Shown: positions 7,948 through 16,881, numbered from the stretch's first letter. The stretch: DNA of 64,000 nt from Gaiellasilicea sp963749515 (GCA_963749515.1 CAVVMR010000010.1:434001-498000), one strand, 5' to 3'. Numbers and translations: made by a program. The notes: generated from the sequence alone by a model not told the origin.

Positions 7948-8396
7948 CCCTCGAGGTCCCCGCCCTCGAAGCCTCGAATCGTGTCTCGGTAGGCCTGCGG
8001 GATCTCGGCCGGGCGCCGCGCGGTGCGGTCGACGAGCACCATCGTCTGCGTCGCCGTCACCATCAGCAGGTCGTCGTCCATCCGGTAGGCGGCGCACTCG
8101 AACGTTGCGCTCGTACGCCCGATGCGCGCTGTGCGGACGAAGATCTCGAGCAGGTCGTCGAAGCGCGCCGGCGCGTGGTATTCGACGTTCGAGGCGCGCA
8201 TGACGAACTCCGCGGTGTCGCTCCAGGTACCGGAGTGACCGAGGTGCCGGTGGTACTCGGTCCGCGCATGGTCGAAGTACGGCAGGTAGCGGCCGTAGTA
8301 CACGACCCCCTGCGCGTCGGTGTCCGAGAACCAGACCCGGGCGATCGCCGAGTACTTGAAGGGAGGCCTGCGGTCGGTGAGCCGGCCGAGCTCCAT
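7944..8396 (-). CDS. Acyl-CoA thioesterase, hotdog fold (YbgC/FadM type)
   Basis: 150 residues. The motif FSDTDAQGVVYYGRYL carries the catalytic Asp of 4-hydroxybenzoyl-CoA thioesterase-like enzymes, followed by the central helix YFDHARTEY. Strands typical of the single hotdog domain follow (ARFDDLLEIFVRTARIG, MVTATQTMVLVD). It hydrolyses acyl-CoA thioesters; chain length cannot be read from sequence. The start ATG overlaps the upstream stop as TGATG. Confidence 0.85.
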   Translation of the reverse strand: MELGRLTDRRPPFKYSAIARVWFSDTDAQGVVYYGRYLPYFDHARTEYHRHLGHSGTWSDTAEFVMRASNVEYHAPARFDDLLEIFVRTARIGRTSATFECAAYRMDDDLLMVTATQTMVLVDRTARRPAEIPQAYRDTIRGFEGGDLEG

Positions 8397-9733
8397 CAGG
8401 CGCGGATCAGGTCGAGCACCTCGTCCCGCTTCTGCTCCATCAGGTCCTCCGAGAGGGCTTCGAGGTTGAGCCGCAGGAGCGGCTCGGTGTTCGACGGGCG
8501 CACGTTGAAGTGCCAGTCGTCGTAGTCGACGGAGATGCCGTCGAGGTGGGTCACCCGACCGTCCGCGTAGCGCTCCTTGATCTCCTGCAGCTTCAGGGGC
8601 ACATCGGCGACGGGGGTGTTGATCTCGCCCGTGAGGAAGAACCGCTCGCGGTAGGGCGCGAGGAGCTCCGAGAGCTTCTTGCCGCGCTTCGAGATCAGCT
8701 CGATCAGCAGCAGGAACGGCACGACACCCGAGTCGGCCTGCGAGAAGTCGCGGAAGTAGTAGTGCGCCGAGACCTCGCCGCCGAAGACCGCATCGTCCTT
8801 CCGCATGCGGTGCTTGATGTACGCGTGGCCGACGCGGTTCATCAGCGCGACGCCGCCGGCGCGCTCGATCGTCTCCGGCACGGCGCGGCTGGCGCGAACG
8901 TCGTAGATCACCTTCCCGCCGCCTTCCTTTTCGAGGATCGACTCGGCGAGGAGCGCGGTGACGAAGTCGCCGGGGACGAACTCGCCCGTGTCGTCGACGA
9001 AGAAGCAGCGGTCGGCGTCGCCGTCGTAGGCGACTCCCAGGTCGGCCTTCTCCTCCACCGTCTTGCGCTCGATGAACTCTCGGTTCTCGGGCAAGAGTGG
9101 GTTCGGCTCGTGGTTCGGGAAGGTCCCGTCGGGCTCGAAGTAGCAGGTGACGGCGTCGATCGGCAGCCGCTCGAGGACCGGCGGCAGCATCACGCCTGCC
9201 ATCCCGTTGGCGGCGTCGACGACCACCCGCAGCGGCTTGATCGTGGAGACGTCGACGAACGACAGCACCTTCTCCACGAACTCCGGCCAGATGTCCTTCG
9301 GGTGCGCCTCGCCCCGCTTCGACGGCGGGCCGAATGGCTTCGCCGCGCGGTCGCGGACGTCGAGGAGGCCCGACTCGCCGCCGACGGGGAGGGCGCCGCG
9401 GCGGACGATCTTCATCCCGGTGTACTGCTTCGGGTTGTGTGAGGCGGTCACGCAGACGCCGCCGTCGAGCTCGAGCTCGCCGACGGCGAAATAGACCATC
9501 TCCGTTCCCACCATCCCCAGATCGAGCACGTCCGCGCCGCCGTCCACGGCACCCTCGATCAGCGCGGCCGACATCGAGGGGGACGAGAGCCGCACGTCGC
9601 GGCCGACTGCAATTCGCCGCGGCTCGAAGTGCTCCACGTAGGCGCGGCCGACCGCGTATGCGCCTTCTTCGTCCAGCTCGGCCGGGTAGACGCCGCGAAC
9701 GTCGTAGGCCTTGAAGACTTCGGGATCGAGCAC
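8396..9733 (-). CDS. manB: Phosphomannomutase/phosphoglucomutase
   Basis: 445 residues, normal for the alpha-D-phosphohexomutase family. The phosphoserine loop TASHNP places the catalytic Ser at residue 98. The metal loop is DGDADR, the sugar-binding loop is GGEVSAHYYF, and the phosphate-binding loop near the C-terminus reads RPSNTEPLLR. It interconverts hexose 1- and 6-phosphates for cell-envelope sugar nucleotides. Mannose versus glucose preference is not decided by sequence alone. It is first in a three-gene unit with the thioesterase and GAF genes. The GTG start is preceded by TAGCGT with a 6-nt spacer and no Shine-Dalgarno site, so a leaderless message is likely. Confidence 0.92.
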   Translation of the reverse strand: MLDPEVFKAYDVRGVYPAELDEEGAYAVGRAYVEHFEPRRIAVGRDVRLSSPSMSAALIEGAVDGGADVLDLGMVGTEMVYFAVGELELDGGVCVTASHNPKQYTGMKIVRRGALPVGGESGLLDVRDRAAKPFGPPSKRGEAHPKDIWPEFVEKVLSFVDVSTIKPLRVVVDAANGMAGVMLPPVLERLPIDAVTCYFEPDGTFPNHEPNPLLPENREFIERKTVEEKADLGVAYDGDADRCFFVDDTGEFVPGDFVTALLAESILEKEGGGKVIYDVRASRAVPETIERAGGVALMNRVGHAYIKHRMRKDDAVFGGEVSAHYYFRDFSQADSGVVPFLLLIELISKRGKKLSELLAPYRERFFLTGEINTPVADVPLKLQEIKERYADGRVTHLDGISVDYDDWHFNVRPSNTEPLLRLNLEALSEDLMEQKRDEVLDLIRA

Positions 9734-9739
9734 GCGCTG

Positions 9740-9745
9740 ACGCTA
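9740..9745 (-). promoter_or_regulatory. -10 element TAGCGT, leaderless promoter of the phosphomannomutase gene
   Basis: The minus strand reads TAGCGT, then 6 nt, then the GTG at 9733. No ribosome-binding site fits between them. Confidence 0.5.
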
Positions 9746-9789
9746 GCGGAAGCTTCTGGCGCGCGCCGCGGCGACAGGCTCCTCGTAAC

Positions 9790-9795
9790 TACAAT
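9790..9795 (+). promoter_or_regulatory. -10 element TACAAT, leaderless promoter of the cyclase gene
   Basis: TACAAT, 6 nt, then GTG at 9802. It is close to the consensus -10 hexamer and has no Shine-Dalgarno site behind it. Confidence 0.6.
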
Positions 9796-9801
9796 CACAG
9801 G

Positions 9802-12735
9802 GTGGAACGCAAGCTCGCAACCGTGCTTTTCGTCGATCTCGTCGGCTCGACCGCGTTCGTCACCGCGAGCGATCCCGAGATCGTGCGCCGGCGTGTCAAC
9901 TCCTTCTTCGAGCAGGTCTCGCAGTGCATCGCCACGCACGGCGGCATCGTCGAGAAGTTCGCCGGCGACGCGGTGATGGCAGCGTTCGGGATTCCGACCG
10001 CCCACGAGGACGACGCCGAGCGCGCCGTTCGCGCCGCCGTGGCGATCCTCGATTCCGTCCACGGTCTCGGCCTCGAGGCGCGGATCGGGATCGAGGCCGG
10101 CGAGGTCGTGGCAGACGAGTCCGACTCGACGTTCGCCACCGGCGAGGCGGTGAATGTCGCAGCGCGGCTGCAGCAGATCGCCGAGCCGGGAGAGATCCTG
10201 ATCGGCCCGTTTGCACGGCGGCTGACGCTGTCGGTCGTGGACTCCGAGGAGCGTGGCTTCCTCGAGCTGAAGGGGTTCGGCGACCCGCTGCCCGTATGGC
10301 ACCTCGTGGGGATCCCCGAGACCAACGGGCGGGGCCCTTCGGTCACGGCGAGCTTCGTCGGGCGCGAGCACGAGCTCGAGTTGCTCCACAACACGCTCTC
10401 TCGCGTCGTTCGCGACCGGCGCGCGCACCTCTTCACGATCTACGGCGAGCCCGGCGTCGGCAAGAGCCGCCTTGCGCGCGAGTTCGTGGACGGCGTCGAA
10501 GGCGCGACCGTTCTCGCCGGCCGCTCCCTCTCCTACGGCGAGGGGGTGACGTACTGGCCGCTTGCCGAGATGGTCAAGATCGCGGCCGGAATCACGGACG
10601 ATGACCCGGTCCACGAAGCGGTTGCCAAGCTCCGCGCCTGCTGTGGCGACGACGCCGTGGCCGACCTGCTCGCGCTCGCCGTCGGCGTGCTCGAGGGGAT
10701 CGAAGCCGAGCGCAGCCAGCAGGAGATCGCCTGGGCGGCGCACGAGTGGGCCGCCGAGCTTGCCGACGCACAGCCGCTGATGCTCGTGTTCGAAGACGTC
10801 CACTGGGCCGAAGACCCGCTGCTCGAGCTGATCGAGCACCTCGCAGAGCGCGTCAAGGACGCGCCGCTGCTGATCGTCTGCCTCGCGCGGCCGGAGCTGC
10901 TCGACATCCGGCCCGGGTGGGGTGGAGGGCGACTCCGCGCCGCCGCGATCGAGCTCGAGCCGCTCGCCCCGGAAGAGAGCGAGGAGCTCCTGGACGCACT
11001 GCTCGCCGATCACGAGCTCTCGGCCGCCGAGCGTCGCACGCTGCTCGAGAAGACGGAGGGCAATCCGCTCTTCGTCGAGGAGACGACCCGGATGCTCCTC
11101 GAGGGCGGGACGTCCTCGCAGAGGATCCCGGACACGCTGCAGGCGATCATCGCCGCCCGCATCGACCGCCTGCCGCGGAACGAGAAGCGGCTCCTTCAGC
11201 GAGCATCCGTGATCGGGCGGATCTTCTGGGAAGGCGCGGTCTCGCACCTCGCCTCCGACATCGGCGAGCTCGATCCCGTGCTCGACAGCCTGCTGCAGCG
11301 CGACTTTCTCACGCGCGAGCACCGCTCCTCGATCTCGGGCGAGCAGGCCTACCGCTTCAAGCACGTCCTGATTCGGGACGTCGCGTATTCGGGCCTCGCG
11401 AAGGCAGAGCGTGCCGAGCTGCACCTGCAGGTGACGGAGTGGCTGCACGAGACCGCGGGCGAAGAGCTCGTAGAGATCCGCGCCTATCACCTCGACCAGG
11501 CCGCGACGCTGCACGAGGAGCTCGACGGCGCCATTCCGCCCGAGCTCGCAGCACGTGCCGCCGCAGCCCTGGAGAAGGCCGGCCGGCGCACGCTTGCCCG
11601 CGAGGCGAACCGTTCTGCGCGGAGGCTGCTCGTCCGCGCCGTCGAGATCGAGCCCACCCTGCAGCGTCGCTTTCTCGCCGCGCGCGCCGCGAGGCGGATC
11701 GCCGACCTGCCGGCGCAGGCGGTCGAGATGGAACGCGTCTTTGCGGACGCGACCGAGGCCGGCGACAAACGCCTCCAGGGCCTGGCTCTGACCGCGCTCG
11801 CGGAGAACGCGCTCCTGCGCGAAGCGGACCTGCCGCGGGGCCGCGAGCTCGTCGAGCAGGCGCTCGTCCTGCTCGAAGACGGGAAGCCGGAGGACCGCTA
11901 CGAGGCGCTCACGACGCGTGCCCGCATCGGCTGGTGGCTGGGAGATCTCGACGACGACGAGCGCTGGATCGGCAAGGCGCTCGAGGTAGCGAGAGAGATC
12001 GGACGGAAGGATCTCGAGGCGAACGCAGCCGACGAGCTTGCGAGCTCCGCAATCGCCCGCCTCGATCTCGATCGCGCGAGCCGGCTCGTTTCGGAGGCTC
12101 TCGAGCTGGCGGACGAGAGCGGCAACATCACCGCGCTCGGCTGGGCACTCGTCTCGCAGGCACGTGTCGACGCTCTGCGGGGCCTCCTCGACGAGGCGAC
12201 GGCCGGGCTGGCGCGCGCGGACGAGCTGTTTGCCCAGTCCGGAAACGCCTGGGCGCTGGCCCGCGTCAGCAACCATCACGGCTGGGTCGAGCGGCGCCGG
12301 GGCGACCTCGTTGCCGCCGACCGCCGCTTCCGCGACGCGATCCGGATCCTGAAGCCGCTCGAGGACCGCGGCACACTCTGCGAAAGCCAACGCGGCCTCG
12401 CGCAGGTGCTGGTCGCACGCGGCAAGATCGACGAGGCGGAGCGCTACGCCCTCGAGGCGCGGGAGACGGTCGGCCCGCACGACACGACCTCACGCTCGAC
12501 CACGCGCATGGCGCTCGGGCTGGTGCGCGCGGCACAAGGGCGCGACGAGGAGGCCGAGGCACTGTTGCGCGAAGCGGTCGAGATCGTGGGCGGCAAGGAG
12601 CTCTATCTGATCCGGCGCGAAGTGCTCGTGGCCCTCGCGGCATTCCTCCGCGACCGCGACCGCGGCGACGAGGCCGAGGAGTTCGAGACCGAGATCGCGA
12701 CCTATGCGGTCGCGCTCGAGCCCGAGCCGGTGTAG
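9802..12735 (+). CDS. Class III adenylate/guanylate cyclase fused to an AAA/NB-ARC-like ATPase and TPR repeats
   Basis: 977 residues. The N-terminal cyclase domain has metal Asp12 (FVDLVGST) and Asp56 with Lys52 (EKFAGDA). It also has the VNVAARL stretch that supplies the transition-state Asn and Arg, so it looks catalytically competent. Walker A is GEPGVGKS at 215-222 and Walker B is LMLVFEDVHW at about 327-336, typical of the AAA_16/NB-ARC-like module in large signal-transduction proteins. From about residue 560 onward helical TPR-like repeats continue to the end. It probably makes cAMP in response to binding at the TPR/ATPase part. The last 34 bp overlap the convergent neighbouring gene. 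ATP versus GTP preference is unresolved. Confidence 0.88.
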   Translation: MERKLATVLFVDLVGSTAFVTASDPEIVRRRVNSFFEQVSQCIATHGGIVEKFAGDAVMAAFGIPTAHEDDAERAVRAAVAILDSVHGLGLEARIGIEAGEVVADESDSTFATGEAVNVAARLQQIAEPGEILIGPFARRLTLSVVDSEERGFLELKGFGDPLPVWHLVGIPETNGRGPSVTASFVGREHELELLHNTLSRVVRDRRAHLFTIYGEPGVGKSRLAREFVDGVEGATVLAGRSLSYGEGVTYWPLAEMVKIAAGITDDDPVHEAVAKLRACCGDDAVADLLALAVGVLEGIEAERSQQEIAWAAHEWAAELADAQPLMLVFEDVHWAEDPLLELIEHLAERVKDAPLLIVCLARPELLDIRPGWGGGRLRAAAIELEPLAPEESEELLDALLADHELSAAERRTLLEKTEGNPLFVEETTRMLLEGGTSSQRIPDTLQAIIAARIDRLPRNEKRLLQRASVIGRIFWEGAVSHLASDIGELDPVLDSLLQRDFLTREHRSSISGEQAYRFKHVLIRDVAYSGLAKAERAELHLQVTEWLHETAGEELVEIRAYHLDQAATLHEELDGAIPPELAARAAAALEKAGRRTLAREANRSARRLLVRAVEIEPTLQRRFLAARAARRIADLPAQAVEMERVFADATEAGDKRLQGLALTALAENALLREADLPRGRELVEQALVLLEDGKPEDRYEALTTRARIGWWLGDLDDDERWIGKALEVAREIGRKDLEANAADELASSAIARLDLDRASRLVSEALELADESGNITALGWALVSQARVDALRGLLDEATAGLARADELFAQSGNAWALARVSNHHGWVERRRGDLVAADRRFRDAIRILKPLEDRGTLCESQRGLAQVLVARGKIDEAERYALEARETVGPHDTTSRSTTRMALGLVRAAQGRDEEAEALLREAVEIVGGKELYLIRREVLVALAAFLRDRDRGDEAEEFETEIATYAVALEPEPV

Positions 12736-13535
12736 AGCACCTCACGAATCGCCTGCGTCGACGCTTCGTCGGGCGATTCGGAGATCACCGTCGCCGGCCG
12801 GTCGAAGCGCGCGAGGGCATCGCGCAGCGGCTCCGCCCGGAGCGTCCCATCCCCGTAGGGGAGATGCTTCGTCTCGTTGCGGTTCGCGTACGCGATGTCC
12901 GAGAAGTGGATGTGGAACGGCGCATCCGGCTCGAGCACGGAGTCCACGCCCTCGAGCGCCGACGCAAACGCCTCCACGTCGGTGAACGCTCCGTCGGTGG
13001 TCGCGTGCATGTGGGCGAAGTCGATCACCGGCCGCACCCATGGGATCCGCTCCGCGACGTAGATCACGTCGTCGATCGAGCCGAGCTCGTTGACGCGACC
13101 CATCACCTCGAGCCCGAACACGGCTGCGCGATCCTTCCCCTCCAGCCGCTCGCGCAGGACGTGTAGCCACGCGACCACGTCGTCGAGCGCCTGCTCGCGC
13201 TCGCGGCCGAGCCAGAAGCCGGGGTGGATGACGACGAGCTCTGCGCCCGCGGCGGTCGCGATCCCGGCGCTGCGGTCGAGCGCGCCGAGAGCCTGCTTCG
13301 CCTTCTTCTCGTCCGGATGGCCGGGGAAGGCGAAGAGCGGTGCGTGGACCGAGAGCGCGATCTCGTTCTCGCCGGCGACCTCCCTGAGCCGCTCCGCCCA
13401 CGGGTAATCCATCCAGAACCCGCGCTCGAAATCGAGCTCGCAGGCGGTGAAGCCGCGCTCGAGCAGGATCTCGACGGCAGCCTCGGGAGATTCCCGCGAG
13501 GGGAAGCGCGCAGGGCCGAAGCGGATCGCTCCCAT
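12702..13535 (-). CDS. Endonuclease IV-like TIM-barrel protein (AP endonuclease family 2)
   Basis: 277 residues from ATG 13535. The metal ligands of the endonuclease IV/xylose isomerase-like superfamily appear in order: His in SVHAPL, His in VIHPGF, Glu in GLEVMGR, Asp and His in VIDFAHMHA, His in HIHFSD, and Glu in VISESPD. It therefore probably has a tri-metal site and either cleaves DNA at abasic sites or acts as a sugar isomerase/epimerase. The barrel is complete and close in length to Nfo (about 280). Convergent with the cyclase gene, overlapping its last 34 bp. TACGGT lies 7 nt before the ATG and may be the -10 of a leaderless transcript. Confidence 0.78.
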   Translation of the reverse strand: MGAIRFGPARFPSRESPEAAVEILLERGFTACELDFERGFWMDYPWAERLREVAGENEIALSVHAPLFAFPGHPDEKKAKQALGALDRSAGIATAAGAELVVIHPGFWLGREREQALDDVVAWLHVLRERLEGKDRAAVFGLEVMGRVNELGSIDDVIYVAERIPWVRPVIDFAHMHATTDGAFTDVEAFASALEGVDSVLEPDAPFHIHFSDIAYANRNETKHLPYGDGTLRAEPLRDALARFDRPATVISESPDEASTQAIREVLYTGSGSSATA

Positions 13536-13609
13536 CGGCTCGACCGTACCCGACAAGCCGTGTCGGAGTCGTCTGGGACACCGCCGGGCATGTCGTCCGA
13601 CGGTGGTCC

Positions 13610-13615
13610 TACCCT
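13610..13615 (+). promoter_or_regulatory. -10-like TACCCT before the 80-residue gene
   Basis: TACCCT, 7 nt, then ATG 13623. A matching element on the other strand, TACGGT at 13548-13543, precedes the endonuclease IV-like gene by 7 nt. Confidence 0.35.
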
Positions 13616-13622
13616 TTTCGAC

Positions 13623-13865
13623 ATGGCACAGGCACCCAGCCGCATCGATCTGCTCGAGCTCGACATCGACCTCCGGCTCACCGACCTCTGGCGCGAAGCC
13701 GGAGACGTCGCGGAGTGGAATCTCGAGGTCGTGGCGGCGTTCATGCGCGCCGCCTACGGAAAGGGCTACTGCGACGCATTGACCGAGGACGACCCCGGCT
13801 CACTCTGCCACGACCACGGGTACCGCATCCCGGCTCGGCGCGAAGCCAGCACCCGCACCGTCTAG
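13623..13865 (+). CDS. Small conserved-looking protein, unknown function
   Basis: 80 residues. It begins MAQAPSRIDLLELDIDLRL, has an acidic amphipathic helix with WREAGDVAEWN, and then the strongly patterned block AAYGKGYCDAL and LCHDHGYRIP. The Cys and two His residues (GYC, LCHDHGY) could bind metal, but no known motif was recognised. There is no signal peptide or membrane segment. Base composition and codon use match its neighbours, so it is likely a real gene. It precedes the cytochrome c maturation operon, with its own possible promoter. Confidence 0.6.
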   Translation: MAQAPSRIDLLELDIDLRLTDLWREAGDVAEWNLEVVAAFMRAAYGKGYCDALTEDDPGSLCHDHGYRIPARREASTRTV

Positions 13866-13889
13866 CCGAGCGGCGAGCGCTCCTCGCGC

Positions 13890-13895
13890 TAGAGT
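13890..13895 (+). promoter_or_regulatory. -10 element TAGAGT, leaderless promoter of ccmE
   Basis: TAGAGT, 6 nt (GCAGGT), then GTG 13902. Confidence 0.5.
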
Positions 13896-13901
13896 GCAGG
13901 T

Positions 13902-14303
13902 GTGGCACAGAAGCGCAATCCGGCGCGTCTTGTCATCGCGCTCTCCATCGCGGCGGTCCTCGCGGTCTTCCTGCTGTACACGTCGATCGCGGGCGGCGGC
14001 ACGCCGTCGGTCCCGCCGAGCGAGCTCGCGGGCAAGAAGGGCATGGTCACGCTCGTCGGGCTCGTTCAGCCGGGCTACAAGGGCGACTCGTACGGCAGCG
14101 GTCTTCGCTTCAGGCTCGCGGATCGCAAGGGTGGCTCGAAGAAAACCGTCCTGGTGCTCTACAAGGGATCGGTTTCCGATCAGTTCCGTGAGAATCGCGA
14201 GGTCTCCGTCAAGGGCGAGCTCCGGAACGGCGTCTTCGTCGCGAGGAAGGATTCGCTCGTGACGAAGTGCCCGTCGAAGTTCACGGCCAAGAAGAGCTCG
14301 TAA
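13902..14303 (+). CDS. ccmE: Cytochrome c maturation heme chaperone CcmE, variant Cys-type (CPSKF)
   Basis: 133 residues. One N-terminal membrane anchor (about 9-29) is followed by the OB-fold typical of CcmE (LVGLVQPGYKG, LRFRLADRKG, LVLYKGSVSDQF, VSVKGELRNGVF). Classical CcmE binds heme covalently through His in HxxxY. Here the corresponding site reads TKCPSKF, that is Cys in place of His and Phe in place of Tyr. A CxxxY form of CcmE is known from Desulfovibrio; the Phe is a further departure. It passes heme to CcmF, whose gene starts 1 nt after its stop codon. Likely leaderless start. Confidence 0.88.
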   Translation: MAQKRNPARLVIALSIAAVLAVFLLYTSIAGGGTPSVPPSELAGKKGMVTLVGLVQPGYKGDSYGSGLRFRLADRKGGSKKTVLVLYKGSVSDQFRENREVSVKGELRNGVFVARKDSLVTKCPSKFTAKKSS

Positions 14304-14304
14304 C

Positions 14305-16296
14305 TTGCCTGAGCTGGGCCGCGCCGCTCTCGTCGCCACGCTCGGCCTCGCCCTCTACGCAGTCATTGCCGGCTCGATCGCCGCCTGGAAGGGCCGCCGC
14401 CGGCTCGCCGTCTCGGCTCGCAACGCGCTCATCGGCGCCTTCGTCACCAGCGCCGTGGCATCCGTCGTCCTGCTCGTCGCCCTGATCCGGCACGACTTCT
14501 CGTTCGTCTACGTCGCGCAGCACACGAGCCGGGAGCTGCCCACCGGCTACACGATCTCGGCGTTCTGGGGCGGGCAGGAGGGATCGCTCCTGCTCTGGCT
14601 GCTGATCCTGACCGGCTACGGAGCGGCGGCGGCGCTGCTCAACCGCCGCACCCGCGATCTCGTCGCGTGGGTGGTCCCGGTCGTCGGCGCCGTCGCCGTT
14701 TTCTTCTCGTTCCTCGTCGCTGTCGTGGCGTCGCCGTTCGCCGTGCACGCCGCACCTGCGGACGGGGCCGGCCTGAACCCGAGCCTCCAGAACCCGTACA
14801 TGATGGCTCACCCGCCGATGCTCTACCTCGGCTACGTCGGGCTCACAATTCCGTTCGCCTTCGCGATGGGTGCGCTGCTCGCGCGCCGGACGGACGAGCG
14901 GTGGATCGTGGCCACCCGCCGTTGGACGCTGGTCGCCTGGACGGCGCTCGGAATCGGCCAGCTGCTCGGGGCTCACTGGGCCTACGAGGAGGTGGGCTGG
15001 GGCGGCTACTACGCGTGGGACCCGGTCGAGAACGCGGCGTTGATGCCGTGGCTTGCGGCGACCGCGTTTCTGCACTCCGTGATGATCCAGGAGAAGCGCG
15101 GGATGCTCCGCGTCTGGAACGTCGTCCTCGTGATCGGCGCGTTCTTCCTCTCGATCTTCGGGACGTTCCTGACGCGCTCCGGGATCCTCAGCTCGATCCA
15201 TGCCTTCACCGAGAGCGACATCGGGCCGTGGTTCCTCGCGTTCATGGGAATCGGGCTCGGCGGCTCGCTTGCGCTCCTGTTCGCACGGCTGCCGCTGCTG
15301 CGAGCCAGGACCAGGCTCGAGTCGCTCGTCTCGCGCGAGGCGACCTTCCTCTACAACAACCTGCTGCTCGTCGCGCTCACGCTGACGATCCTGTGGGGGG
15401 TCGCCTACCCGCTGGTCTACGAGGCGGTGATCGGCGAGTCGAGGATCGTCGGGCGTGGCTACTACGACTTCTTCGTGCGCGCCTTCGGGCTGCCGCTGCT
15501 GCTGTTGATGGGCATCGGCCCGCTCGTCGCCTGGCGGCGCGCCTCTCTGCGCAGCCTCGCGCTCACGTTTGCGTGGCCGGCTGGGGCCGCGCTCGTCGCG
15601 GGCGTCATCCTGCTCGCGCTCGGGGCCGGCTCGTCCATTCCCGGCCTGATCGCGTACACGTTCTCCACGTTCGTCCTCGCCTCGATCGCGCTGGAGTTCA
15701 TCCGCGGCACGCGCGCCCGCCGTTCTCTCTCCGGGGGCTCGTGGGCGGGCGCCTTCTCGGCGCTCGTCGCGCGCAACCGCCGGCGCTACGGCGGCTACGT
15801 CGTCCACGCCGCCATCGTCCTGCTCGCGATCGGGATCGCCGGGTCGAGCGCCTACGACAAGGTTGCCGAAGGGAAGCTCGCGCCCGGCCAGTCGCTCGTA
15901 GTCGGCGACTACCGGCTCACCTACCGCTCGCTCGACGAGCGTGAGGCTGCCAACGCGACAGAGATCCGGGCCGTGGTCGGCGTCGAACGCGGTGGCGAGA
16001 GCCTCGGAGCGGTCGAGGCGGGGAAGAACGCCTACACCGCGGAGCGGCAGGTCTCGAACGAGGTCGGGATCCGCAGCGACCTCGTCACCGGCGAGGACCT
16101 GTTCGTGATCGCGGAGCAGATCAACCCGGACGGCACCGTGTACCTGCGGGTGTTCGTCAAGCCGCTCGTGAACCTGATCTGGCTTGCAGGACTCGTCTTC
16201 CTGCTCGGATCGCTGATCACCCTCTGGCCCGACGCCCGGGAGCAGCGTCGCCTGGCGCTGCGCTACAGCGGCGCCGAGGCGGCGGCCCGGCCATGA
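14305..16296 (+). CDS. ccmF: Cytochrome c maturation heme lyase CcmF
   Basis: 663 residues with about 15 hydrophobic segments, the normal size for CcmF. The WWD signature is present as WGGYYAWDPVENAALMPW, with conserved His residues in nearby loops (AHPPMLYLGY, ATAFLHSVM). The C-terminal extracytoplasmic domain (VAEGKLAPGQSL to VIAEQINPDG) and a last helix are in place. It joins heme delivered by CcmE to apocytochrome c at the membrane. The TTG start at 14305 directly follows the ccmE stop, with GAAGAGC upstream. The gene overlaps the next by 4 bp. CcmA-D and CcmG/H partners are not in this window. Confidence 0.93.
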   Translation: MPELGRAALVATLGLALYAVIAGSIAAWKGRRRLAVSARNALIGAFVTSAVASVVLLVALIRHDFSFVYVAQHTSRELPTGYTISAFWGGQEGSLLLWLLILTGYGAAAALLNRRTRDLVAWVVPVVGAVAVFFSFLVAVVASPFAVHAAPADGAGLNPSLQNPYMMAHPPMLYLGYVGLTIPFAFAMGALLARRTDERWIVATRRWTLVAWTALGIGQLLGAHWAYEEVGWGGYYAWDPVENAALMPWLAATAFLHSVMIQEKRGMLRVWNVVLVIGAFFLSIFGTFLTRSGILSSIHAFTESDIGPWFLAFMGIGLGGSLALLFARLPLLRARTRLESLVSREATFLYNNLLLVALTLTILWGVAYPLVYEAVIGESRIVGRGYYDFFVRAFGLPLLLLMGIGPLVAWRRASLRSLALTFAWPAGAALVAGVILLALGAGSSIPGLIAYTFSTFVLASIALEFIRGTRARRSLSGGSWAGAFSALVARNRRRYGGYVVHAAIVLLAIGIAGSSAYDKVAEGKLAPGQSLVVGDYRLTYRSLDEREAANATEIRAVVGVERGGESLGAVEAGKNAYTAERQVSNEVGIRSDLVTGEDLFVIAEQINPDGTVYLRVFVKPLVNLIWLAGLVFLLGSLITLWPDAREQRRLALRYSGAEAAARP

Positions 16297-16622
16297 GCGT
16301 CGCACTGCTGCTCGGGGCGCTCCTCGCCGCCGGGTGCGTCGTCCTCGTCGCCCTGCCCTACCTGCGGGAGTCGGACGCCGGGCGCGACGCGCTCGATGAG
16401 CCGGGTGAGCTCGAGCAGCGGCGACTGGCGCTGGCCGAGTCCCGCGACCGGGCGCTCGGCGCGCTCAAGGAGCTCGAGCTCGACCACCGCACCGGCAAGG
16501 TCTCGGACGAGGACTACCGCGCTCTGGTCGGCCCGCTGCGGCGCGAGGCGGCGGAGGCCCTCAGGGCACTCGAGCCCCGCGCCGCGGCCGCTGCGCGTGT
16601 GAAGGCCGACCGCCGCGGGTAA
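16293..16622 (+). CDS. CcmI/CcmH-like N-terminal domain protein, cytochrome c maturation
   Basis: 109 residues. One N-terminal transmembrane helix (about 3-24) is followed by a cytoplasmic coiled region with RRLALAESRDRAL and LKELELDHRTGKVSDEDY. That is the hallmark of the N-terminal part of CcmI-type apocytochrome chaperones. The large TPR part of full CcmI is absent. ATGA overlap with ccmF shows co-translation. It likely helps present apocytochrome to the CcmF/H complex; the exact role of the short form is inferred. Confidence 0.75.
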   Translation: MSVALLLGALLAAGCVVLVALPYLRESDAGRDALDEPGELEQRRLALAESRDRALGALKELELDHRTGKVSDEDYRALVGPLRREAAEALRALEPRAAAAARVKADRRG

Positions 16623-16631
16623 CGAAGAGGC

Positions 16632-16805
16632 ATGGAGCCTTTCGAACCGCAGCCGCCGACACCGCGTCCGGATCCGTTTCCGCCACCGAACGATCCCGAG
16701 CCGCCGTCACCGCCTTCGCCGCCGGTCATCCCGGAGCCGTATCCGCCGCCCGACGAGGGCGACCTGCCGGGGCCTGTGATCGTGCCCGAGCCCGGCCCGC
16801 AGTAA
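16632..16805 (+). CDS. Proline-rich 57-residue peptide, unknown
   Basis: ATG at 16632 to TAA at 16803-16805 encodes a peptide in which more than 40 per cent of residues are Pro, mostly as PPxP and EP units (MEPFEPQPPTPRPD...). It has neither signal peptide nor membrane segment. It begins 10 nt after the stop of the CcmI-like gene, so it may be the last gene of that operon. The spacing of AGAGG to the ATG is too short for a good Shine-Dalgarno site. Proline-biased frames occur by chance in GC-rich DNA, so the call is tentative. Confidence 0.4.
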   Translation: MEPFEPQPPTPRPDPFPPPNDPEPPSPPSPPVIPEPYPPPDEGDLPGPVIVPEPGPQ

Positions 16806-16881
16806 CTTTCGGCAGAATCCGGCTAGACTGGACGCCGGCTGCCCGCAGGGACGGCCGATCCCCTGACGAAACTCTACTCGG

